Source: Deltaproteobacteria bacterium
GTDB lineage: Bacteria; Desulfobacterota; Desulfobaccia; Desulfobaccales; Desulfobaccaceae
DNA: 14,756 nucleotides
Assembly: GCA_016874895.1 (NCBI GenBank)
Contig: VGSX01000060.1
Coordinates: forward strand, 1 to 14,756
Direction of reading: 5' to 3'
Below are positions 1 to 6,497 of this stretch, one piece after another. The position numbers and the translations under genes are program-made. Below the pieces are notes generated by a model. It saw only the letters and a list, made by a program, of their open reading frames with translations, was not told the DNA's origin and searched no databases. The stretch's first letter is position 1; the number at the start of each line of letters is the position of its first letter.

Positions 1-500
1 CCCAGATTCCGGGCCTATCCGACCATCGCCCACCCGATACACCAGTGAATTGCTGCTTGGTAACCCCAGGCCAGCACCGCCTGGAAGTGGTGAGCCAGAA
101 AAGAAAAGCTGAGATCACAAGCCGTTTCGATTGATTGGTTCCGGTGAATCGATGGCCCTCAAAGACCCTTCAACCTTCTATCCGTGCTGAGCCTTGATCT
201 GGCACGCCATGTTATACCGTTTTCGGTTTTCGGTCTTCGGTTTTCGGTTAAAATAAATAAGATTTATCAATAAGTTACAGGTTGAGTTTGTTGCACCTGA
301 AAGCGGACACGGTATTAATACGCTGGGGGTGCGATAGGGGGGGACGGTTTACCACGAAAGAGGCCAGAATCTGAAAGTGAAGATACCTGCCCTGCTCCGA
401 AACTTATCAGCCGGCTGAAAACTTCCCATAACTCATCCATATCGACACATTTAGCTTTTCATAAGGTCAGTCCTACTTTGGAAGGACCGCGGAAAACATT
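1..500. other. Upstream stretch without a convincing gene
   Basis: No reading frame of useful length with a ribosome site is visible on either strand. One + frame is open from base 3 to a TGA at 132-134 and could be the tail of a gene entering from the left, but its 43 codons match no family I recognise. Small structures seen are a 6-bp stem CCAGGC/GCCTGG at 66-71 and 79-84 without a T-tract, a heptamer tandem repeat at 221-248, and the 10-bp perfect palindrome GTATTAATAC at 312-321. None has an assigned role. Confidence 0.5.
221..248 (+). repeat. Tandem heptamer repeat, 4 x TTTCGGT
   Basis: Four directly abutting 7-base units occur here: TTTCGGT, TTTCGGT, CTTCGGT, TTTCGGT. Only the third unit differs, by one base. 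The repeat is intergenic, about 315 bases upstream of the tspO start, and is followed by an A+T-rich stretch (250-270). It is too short and has no spacers, so it is not a CRISPR array. It could be a slippage-prone microsatellite, an end of a dispersed repeat element, or a protein-binding cluster. Confidence 0.85.
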
Positions 501-506
501 TTGCCT

Positions 507-533
507 TTGAAGTGGACCAGGCTACCATATACT
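507..533 (+). promoter_or_regulatory. Candidate sigma70-like promoter for tspO
   Basis: TTGAAG at 507-512 and TATACT at 528-533 resemble -35 and -10 boxes, with a spacer of 15 bases, which is short of the optimum of 17. Transcription would begin near 540, leaving a leader of about 24 bases that contains the tspO ribosome site. This is a prediction from consensus matching only. Confidence 0.35.
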
Positions 534-550
534 ATCGGCATAGTCCAAAG

Positions 551-558
551 AAGGAAGG
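551..558 (+). promoter_or_regulatory. Ribosome binding site deciding the tspO start
   Basis: The purine run AAGGAAGG ends 5 bases before the ATG at 564. It favours that ATG over an in-frame TTG at 501, which would add 21 residues lacking any resemblance to TspO proteins and would place the candidate promoter inside the coding region. Confidence 0.7.
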
Positions 559-563
559 AAACC

Positions 564-1049
564 ATGTCGCAATCTCGTCCCACCGGGCCCTGGGTCTGGA
601 TGGGCCTGATCTTATGGTTGGCGGTCACCTTCACCGCCGCTTATATCGGTTCCCGGTTCCAGCCCGGGGCGTGGTACGCCGGCTTGGTCAAGCCAACCCT
701 GACGCCTCCGGCGTGGATCTTCGGGCCGGTCTGGTCCCTGCTCTACGTCATGATGGCTACGGCCGCCTGGCTGGTGTGGCGTAGGTACGGTTGGGCCAAT
801 GCCATTGTCCCCCTGGGCCTGTTTTTCGGTCAGTTGGCTTTGAACGCTCTGTGGTCCTACCTTTTCTTTGGCCTGCAGCGCCCGGGGCTGGCACTCCTGG
901 ATATCGTCGCCCTCTGGCTGGCTATCCTGGTCACCTTTATGGCCTTCTGGCGATCCCAACCGCCGGCTGGCCTCTTGCTGCTCCCTTACCTCCTTTGGGT
1001 AAGCTTCGCCACCTATCTCAACTTCCAGTTCTGGCGTCTCAATCCCTGA
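564..1049 (+). CDS. tspO: TspO/MBR family membrane protein (tryptophan-rich sensory protein)
   Basis: The product is 161 residues, the usual size for bacterial TspO, a five-helix inner-membrane protein of the translocator/benzodiazepine-receptor family that binds porphyrins and sterol-like ligands and is linked to tetrapyrrole and stress responses. Visible hallmarks are Trp38 before LVKP, the TPPAWIFGPVWSLLY segment (residues 47-61) opening helix 2, Asn94 and Trp97 in helix 3, and the C-terminal LPYLLWVSFATYLNF segment (140-154). Helices run roughly at 10-29, 48-72, 80-101, 108-129 and 135-155. Aromatic content is high, as the family name implies. The ATG at 564 is chosen from the purine-rich ribosome site just upstream. 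The next gene lies 282 bases away and has its own candidate promoter, so this gene may be transcribed alone. The family assignment is firm, but the ligand cannot be read from sequence. Confidence 0.95.
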   Translation: MSQSRPTGPWVWMGLILWLAVTFTAAYIGSRFQPGAWYAGLVKPTLTPPAWIFGPVWSLLYVMMATAAWLVWRRYGWANAIVPLGLFFGQLALNALWSYLFFGLQRPGLALLDIVALWLAILVTFMAFWRSQPPAGLLLLPYLLWVSFATYLNFQFWRLNP

Positions 1050-1187
1050 AAAAGGGTAGGTTAACGAAAGAATACCCAAGGGGAATCCCCACCCAGTTCT
1101 GATATCCAAACCATATCTGCAATTTTTCAAGGCGAGGTGATAATTGTCGGAGGTGGCAAGTGATCGATACTCTTGCTTTCGGTTCCT

Positions 1188-1253
1188 TTGATCTATCAAG
1201 GAAGTCAGGAGTCCTCTGAGATTTAATCTGGATCCTTACCATGAGGTAAAATC
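1188..1253. other. Two small dyads in the 1050-1331 intergenic gap
   Basis: TTGAT-CT-ATCAA at 1188-1199 is a perfect dyad with 5-bp arms. GAT-CC-TTACC-ATGA-GGTAA-A-ATC at 1231-1253 is an imperfect hairpin with a 5-bp inner stem, a tetraloop and a 3-bp outer stem. Both lie upstream of the candidate promoter for the next gene. They could be operator-like sites or chance; neither has the T-run of an intrinsic terminator. Confidence 0.2.
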
Positions 1254-1282
1254 TTTATGGATATGGTAGAGAGATAAACGAG

Positions 1283-1311
1283 CCGACACGGGTGCAGAAG
1301 TACAGTATAAT
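1283..1311 (+). promoter_or_regulatory. Candidate sigma70-like promoter with perfect -10 box
   Basis: CCGACA at 1283-1288 (four of six consensus bases) and a perfect TATAAT at 1306-1311 are separated by exactly 17 bases. Transcription would start near 1318, so the leader to the ATG at 1332 would be only about 14 bases, with the ribosome site at the very 5' end of the message. The match is good but untested. Confidence 0.45.
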
Positions 1312-1331
1312 GGGACTGGGAGGTGTGTTTT

Positions 1332-2015
1332 ATGGAACAAAAAATGAAGCAGACCGAGCCCCTAACCCGGGAACGGCTGAAGACGCCGCGTGCCGCAGCC
1401 ATAGCCGGAATTCTGTTTTCGGTACTGCTAACTACCACTCTGGTCCTCTTGCGAATTTCTGTTCCAGCGATCTCCCCGGAGATTCAGGAATTGCCCACTA
1501 TCAAGACGGGAACCGTGGTGCTGGCGCTAAACCTGGTGCCGTTCGCCGGTATCGCCTTTTTATGGTTCATCGGAGTGGTGCGTGACCGGCTTGGCGCGTC
1601 CGAGGACCGCTTTTTTGCTACGGTTTTTTTCGGCAGTGGGATTTTATTCCTGGCTATGTTCTTTGCGGCGACAGCAGTAGCAGGGGCAATGATCCTGGTC
1701 CTCAACACCGCCCCTAAACTGATGGTCGAATCCGGTGCTTACGCCTTTGGCCGGGCCATTAGCGCCCAGGTGATGAACGTCTTTGCCCTCAAAATGGCAG
1801 GTGTATTCATGGTTTCGACTGCCACTCTGGCCATGCGCACGCAGGTTTTGCCACGCTGGATAACGCTCCCGGGCTATGCACTGGCGGCGCTGCTCCTGCT
1901 GAGCAGCCGCTTTGCCGACTGGTTGCCCCTGGTGTTTCCGCTCTGGGTGTTCGCTTTGAGCACCTATATTCTGATTGAGAATCTCCGTGGGACGAAGCCG
2001 GACAAGACAGGTTAA
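1332..2015 (+). CDS. Conserved-looking integral membrane protein of unknown function
   Basis: The product is 227 residues and is not a family whose function I can name. Hydrophobic segments suggest six helices at about 21-41, 61-82, 97-125, 147-168, 178-193 and 197-215. Charged loops lie between them, for example RDRLGASEDR at 84-93 between helices 2 and 3. The N-terminal 20 residues are basic and probably cytoplasmic. No catalytic motif, metal ligand cluster or transporter signature is visible. The ATG at 1332 is chosen because GGGAGGTG at 1318-1325 sits 6 bases upstream; a GTG at 1323 in the same frame would overlap that ribosome site. The gene stands alone, 126 bases before the glycosidase gene, and has its own candidate promoter. 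It may be a small permease-like or stress-associated membrane protein, but that is a guess. Confidence 0.8.
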   Translation: MEQKMKQTEPLTRERLKTPRAAAIAGILFSVLLTTTLVLLRISVPAISPEIQELPTIKTGTVVLALNLVPFAGIAFLWFIGVVRDRLGASEDRFFATVFFGSGILFLAMFFAATAVAGAMILVLNTAPKLMVESGAYAFGRAISAQVMNVFALKMAGVFMVSTATLAMRTQVLPRWITLPGYALAALLLLSSRFADWLPLVFPLWVFALSTYILIENLRGTKPDKTG

Positions 2016-2074
2016 GCTGGATATAAAGGTTTTGGGTCGATATTTGAAAAAAAAGGCAACAGGAATAAGAGGCA

Positions 2075-2103
2075 TTGTAACTCGCATTTCTTTTTGCTAA
2101 ATT
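2075..2103 (+). promoter_or_regulatory. Candidate sigma70-like promoter for the glycosidase genes
   Basis: TTGTAA at 2075-2080 and TAAATT at 2098-2103 each match four of six consensus bases and are separated by 17 bases. A start near 2110 would give a leader of about 30 bases carrying the AAGGAG ribosome site at 2131-2136. Support is consensus matching only. Confidence 0.35.
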
Positions 2104-2141
2104 AATCCACCCTGAGTCGATTCTCTAGCTAAGGAGTTAGC

Positions 2142-4884
2142 ATGGCCGCCAAGATTAAAGAGACCATCCGCCTGGAAGAGGCTAGGGACGGCAAAGCGCT
2201 CTGGAAGAAGTGGGGCCCCTACCTGAGCGAGCGGCAGTGGGGCACCGTGCGGGAAGATTACAGCGAAAACGGAGATGCCTGGAATTTCTTCACCCATGAT
2301 CAGGCCCGTTCCCGGGCCTACCGCTGGGGGGAAGACGGCCTGGCCGGCATCTCCGATGACAAGCAGCAGCTCTGCTTCGCCCTGGCGCTCTGGAATGGCA
2401 AAGATGCCATTCTCAAGGAGCGCCTCTTCGGCCTTACCAACAGCGAAGGCAACCACGGCGAGGACGTCAAGGAGTACTACTTCTACCTGGACAGCACTCC
2501 CACCCATTCCTACATGAAATACCTGTACAAGTATCCCCAGGCGGCTTTTCCCTATGCCGACCTGGTGGACACTAACCGGGGACGCAGTCGCGAGGAGTTC
2601 GAGTTTGAACTCCTGGACACCGGAGTCTTTAACGAGGACAAATACTTCGACGTCTTCGTGGAATACGCCAAGGCCAGCCCGGAGGACATCCTGGTGCAGA
2701 TCACCGTGGCCAATCGGGGGCCGCAGGCAGCCGGGCTGCACGTGCTGTCGACCCTGTGGCCCCGCAACGACTGGGCAGCGTGGCTAGCCAAACCGGTCGA
2801 GAAACCGATCCTCAAACAGATCGACGGACCAGCGGGCACCAGAGCGGTGGCCGTTTCGGATCCTGGACTGGGCTCGTACTATCTGTATTGTGAGGGCGAA
2901 GCGCCGCTGCTCTTTACCGAGAATGAAACCAACCACGCCCGGCTCGGTCTCGACTATCCGGACGCGGGCCCTTACCTCAAGGACGGCATCAACGATTATG
3001 TGGTGAACGGGCAGCAGGGCGCAGTGAATCCTGACAAGACGGGAACGAAGGTGTCGGCTCACTATCAAGTCAACGTCAAGGCGGGCGAGACCGCGGTGAT
3101 CCGCCTGCGGCTCACCAATTCACCTCCGGCAGAGCAGAATCAACCCTTCGGTAAGAATTTTGCAGAAGTCTTGGCGCTCAGGCTCCGGGAGGCTGATGAG
3201 TTTTACCAGTCTGTGACACCCCCAGCGGTGAGCGCAGACGCGGCCCAAGTGATGCGCCAGGCCATCGCCGGCATGCTCTGGTCCAAGCAGTATTACTACT
3301 GGGACGGTGATCAGTGGCTGGAGGAACACCGGGCCCATCCCCTTCATCACGGGAGCCGCGACTTCCGCAACCGGGAGTGGTTCCACATGATCAACGAAGA
3401 CATCATCTCGATGCCCGACAAGTGGGAGTACCCCTGGTACGCCGCCTGGGACCTGGCCTTCCACACGCTGCCCATCGCGATCGTGGACCCCGACTTCGCC
3501 AAGGAGCAGATGGAACTGATGCTCCGCGGGATATACCTCCACCCCAGCGGCCAGATCCCCGCCTACGAGTGGAACTTCAGCGACGTTAACCCCCCGGGTC
3601 CACGCCTGGGCCACTCTGTTCCTACACCGCACCGAGCAGGCGCTGCGTGGCGAAGTGGATGTCGATTTCCTCAGGAAAGCCTTCAACAAGCTCATGCTGA
3701 ACTTCACCTGGTGGGTGAACCGCAAGGACCGGTTTGGCAAGAACGTCTTCGAGGGCGGCTTTCTCGGGCTCGACAACATCGGCATCTTCGACCGCAGCGC
3801 CCCGTTGCCCACCGGAGGCTATTTGGAGCAAGCGGACGGCACGGCGTGGATGGCGTTCTTCACCCAGAACATGGTCGAGCTCGCCGCGGAGCTCGCCTGC
3901 TACGACCCCGTCTACGAAGACATGGTTTCTAAGTTCATAGAGCACTTCCTCTATATCGCCGCGGCCATGAACAAGCCCGGGCCGGATGGGATGTGGGACG
4001 AGGAGGATGGCTTCTACTATGACCTCTTACGGCTCCCCGACGGCAGCGCCACCCGGCTCAAGGTGCGCTCCATGGTGGGACTCCTGCCCCTGTGCGCCAC
4101 GACGGTTTTCGAGAAGTGGCAGCGCGAGTGCGTGCCGCAGACCACGGCCACGTTTCAGGCACGTTTGCGCCAGATGCCCGAGCTCTTGGAGTCCATCCAC
4201 CCCACCGGGCCGGGTCACCTGGGGGTAGCCGAGCGGGGGATTGCGGCTATGGTCAATCCGGAGCGGCTCCGCCGGATCCTCGCCAAGATGCTCGACGAGA
4301 ACGAGTTCCTGAGCCCCTACGGCATCCGCTCGCTCTCCAAGTTTCACGAGCAGCACCCTTACGTCTTCCACACGGGCGGCCAGGAGTACCGCGTGGACTA
4401 CCTGCCGGCTGAATCGAATACTGGCATGTTCGGCGGCAACTCCAACTGGCGGGGACCCATCTGGATGCCGGTGAATGCCGTCCTCATCCGGGCCCTTCTG
4501 AACTTCTATCTCTACTATGGTGATAACTTCAAGGTCGAATGTCCTACCGGTTCTGGCCAGATGATGAACCTCTTTGAGGTGAGTAAAGAGATCGCGCAGC
4601 GCCTGACCCGTATCTTCCTGAGGGACGAGCACGGCAAGCGCCCCGTCTACGGGGGTACGGAGAAGTTCCAGAGCGACCTCCACTGGCGGGACCACATCCT
4701 TTTTTACGAGTTCTTCCATGGGGATAACGGAGCCGGGTTAGGCGCCAGCCACCAGACCGGCTGGACCGGCTTGGTGGCAAAATTCATCCAGCTCTACGGC
4801 TTTCTCGATCCGCAGAAGCTCCTGGAAGCTGGCAAAAGTGCTGCCTTCCGGCCTGGAGGCTCGGGAGGTGGGGGGAAGCCATAA
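2142..4884 (+). CDS. GH63 / MGH1-like glycoside hydrolase, interrupted by a one-base frameshift
   Basis: Removing one extra G near 3597 yields a single 913-residue protein. It resembles the long GH63 glycosidases related to yeast YMR196W and, in the catalytic barrel, to mannosylglycerate hydrolases. An N-terminal beta-rich region (about 1-330) with YSENGDAWNFFTHDQARSRAYRW (residues 40-62 by position) precedes an (alpha/alpha)6 catalytic domain. Candidate catalytic residues are Asp437 in the YAAWD motif and Glu856 in LFYEFFHGDNG, matching the Asp/Glu pair of the family. The expected motif FSDVNPPVHAW spans the shift and is restored exactly by the correction. As written, frame one runs on to a stop at 3932 with unrelated sequence, and the true C-terminal half continues in another frame to 4884. 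The ATG at 2142 has AAGGAG 5 bases upstream. There is no signal peptide, so the enzyme is likely cytoplasmic. It pairs with the GH13 gene 70 bases downstream. The substrate is not determinable. Confidence 0.85.
3590..3598 (+). other. Frameshift site: C6G3 run with one base too many
   Basis: The run CCCCCCGGG encodes the end of the SDVNPP motif. With GGG, the frame becomes P-P-G-P-R-L-G and loses family character. With GG, it reads N-P-P-V-H-A-W-A and joins smoothly to the frame that stays open to 4884. The simplest explanations are a homopolymer sequencing or assembly error, or a genuine single-base insertion. Ribosomal +1 slippage on the proline run is possible but less likely. Confidence 0.85.
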
Positions 4885-4940
4885 TACCAAACGCTAATCC
4901 TGAGGGGGAGATGGCTCCGGCGGACTGTCATAACGCTTTT

Positions 4941-4946
4941 AGGAGG
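4941..4946 (+). promoter_or_regulatory. Consensus ribosome binding site deciding a TTG start
   Basis: A perfect AGGAGG lies 8 bases before the TTG at 4955. It fixes the unusual TTG as the start of the GH13 gene. The nearby ATG at 4947 is in another frame and abuts the site too closely to be used. Confidence 0.85.
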
Positions 4947-4954
4947 ATGTTTAA

Positions 4955-6448
4955 TTGCCGCTTTATCCTTCCCTTTACCAGATCAACACCCGGGTGTGGC
5001 TCCAGGAGCTTGCTGACCGTTTGGGACGGGCCGCGACGCTGGCAGATATTCCCGATCCCTTTCTCGACCAAGTGGCTGCCCAGGGCTTCGATTATGTCTG
5101 GTTCCTGGGCCTCTGGCAGACCGGCCAGGCCGGACGCCAGGTGTCTCTGAGTCACCCTGAGTGGCTCCGGGAGTTTGAGGCAACGCTGCCTGGTTTCACC
5201 GAGGCGGACGTCAGCGGCTCGCCCTTTGCGGTGACGGGCTATACCCTGCACCAGGATTTCGGCCGGGAGGCGGACCTTTTAGGTCTGAAGGAACGTCTCA
5301 AAGCCAGGGGCCTCAAGCTCCTCGTGGACTTCGTCCCCAACCACACCGCCCCTGATCATCCCTGGGTAGCACAGCACCCCGAATTCTACGTCCACGGGAG
5401 CGAAGCCGACCTGGAGCGGGAACCCCATAATTATCGGCGTGTTGAGACCCCCAGCGGCTCCCTTATCCTGGCCTGCGGCCGGGACCCCTACTTCGCCGGC
5501 TGGCCCGATACCTTCCAGCTCAACTATCGCCATCCGGGCTTCAGGGAAGCCATGGCCCAGGAGCTCCTCAAGCTGGCCGAGATCGCCGACGGGGTGCGCT
5601 GTGACATGGCCATGCTGATTCTCCCCGAGATCTTCCAGCGCACTTGGGGCGAGCGGTCTTTGCCCACCGACGGTTCCCCACCCGTGGACGAACCTTTCTG
5701 GCCGGAGACCATTGGGCGGGTCAAGGCTAAGAACCCGGGCTTTATTTTTATGGCGGAAGTCTACTGGGATCTGGAATGGACCCTCATGCAGCAGGGTTTT
5801 GACTATTGCTATGATAAGAAGCTCTACGACCGTCTTTTGTCCAAGGATGCGGCAGAGGTGCGGGGACATCTCTGGGCTGATCCGGCGTATCAAAACCGGT
5901 TAGCCAGATTTATGGAAAACCATGACGAGCCCCGTGCTGCCCATGATTTCCCAAATCTTGTGCACCAGGGGGCGGCAGTCATTACTTACCTCACTCCCGG
6001 CCTGCGCTTTTTCCACGAGGGCCAGCTTGAGGGCCGCCGCGTCAAAGTCTCTATGCATCTGGGCCGCCGGCCTGAGGAGCCGGTCGACTTAGTCTTGTGG
6101 GAGTTTTACCAGAAGCTGCTGGATTGCTTGAAGCGACCTGAAGTGCGGCAGGGGCGTTGGCAACTCCTGGAAATTCGCCCGGCTTGGGACGGAAACCCAA
6201 CTTGGGAACACTTCGTGGCCTATGCTTGGGAAGGCGAGGCCGGCCAGCGCCTATTGGTTACCGTTAATTATGGCCCCACCCAGGGCCAGTGTCATGTGGC
6301 CTGGCCGTTTGGTGATATAAAGGGAGAACAGGTAACGCTAAAGGACCTTATGAGTGAGGCCCGCTATGAATGGGAGGGCGATGCCTTGTTATATCGCGGC
6401 CTTTATGTGGACTTGCCTGCTTGGGGATTTCATGTGTTTGCATGGTAG
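4955..6448 (+). CDS. GH13 alpha-amylase-family glycosidase
   Basis: This 497-residue enzyme has the (beta/alpha)8 barrel signatures of GH13. Region I is DFVPNHT (Asp125 to Thr131). Region II is GVRCDMAM with the predicted nucleophile Asp217 and its partner Arg215. Region III is MAEVYW with the acid/base Glu268. Region IV is ENHDEPR with His323 and the transition-state Asp324. The catalytic triad is therefore complete. It probably acts on alpha-glucosidic bonds with retention, but I cannot assign a subfamily or substrate. A C-terminal beta-domain of about 90 residues follows the barrel. The N-terminus, LYQINTRVWL, is typical of cytoplasmic members and there is no signal peptide. The start is TTG, supported by a perfect AGGAGG site. 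The gene lies 70 bases after the GH63 gene without a terminator between them, so co-transcription is likely. Confidence 0.93.
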   Translation: MPLYPSLYQINTRVWLQELADRLGRAATLADIPDPFLDQVAAQGFDYVWFLGLWQTGQAGRQVSLSHPEWLREFEATLPGFTEADVSGSPFAVTGYTLHQDFGREADLLGLKERLKARGLKLLVDFVPNHTAPDHPWVAQHPEFYVHGSEADLEREPHNYRRVETPSGSLILACGRDPYFAGWPDTFQLNYRHPGFREAMAQELLKLAEIADGVRCDMAMLILPEIFQRTWGERSLPTDGSPPVDEPFWPETIGRVKAKNPGFIFMAEVYWDLEWTLMQQGFDYCYDKKLYDRLLSKDAAEVRGHLWADPAYQNRLARFMENHDEPRAAHDFPNLVHQGAAVITYLTPGLRFFHEGQLEGRRVKVSMHLGRRPEEPVDLVLWEFYQKLLDCLKRPEVRQGRWQLLEIRPAWDGNPTWEHFVAYAWEGEAGQRLLVTVNYGPTQGQCHVAWPFGDIKGEQVTLKDLMSEARYEWEGDALLYRGLYVDLPAWGFHVFAW

Positions 6449-6497
6449 TATTTCCAGGGAAAGCACCTCCGCTATGCAGCTTAAAAGGGTAGTATAA

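Noticed and set aside
66..84. Terminator hairpin CCAGGC/GCCTGG near the left edge
   Set aside because: The 6-bp stem has a 7-base loop but no T-run after it, and the upstream gene, if any, is not identified.
221..248. CRISPR-like array
   Set aside because: Units are 7 bases and contiguous, with no spacers and no cas genes nearby.
1054..1077. Terminator hairpin after tspO (GGGTA...TACCC)
   Set aside because: The 5-bp stem has a 14-base loop and no following T-tract.
612..1199. Minus-strand open frame of 195 codons across tspO
   Set aside because: tspO on the + strand is unmistakable. The antisense translation is low-complexity in character with many Gln, Gly and Arg residues.
4027..4719. 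Minus-strand open frame of 230 codons opposite the GH63 C-terminal half
   Set aside because: It shadows a recognisable glycosidase and has no family motifs.
3655..4884. Treating the C-terminal half of the GH63 protein as a separate gene starting at GTG 3655
   Set aside because: The frame extends upstream through family sequence (HAWATLF) to the insertion point, and no ribosome site precedes the GTG. It is one gene with a frameshift.
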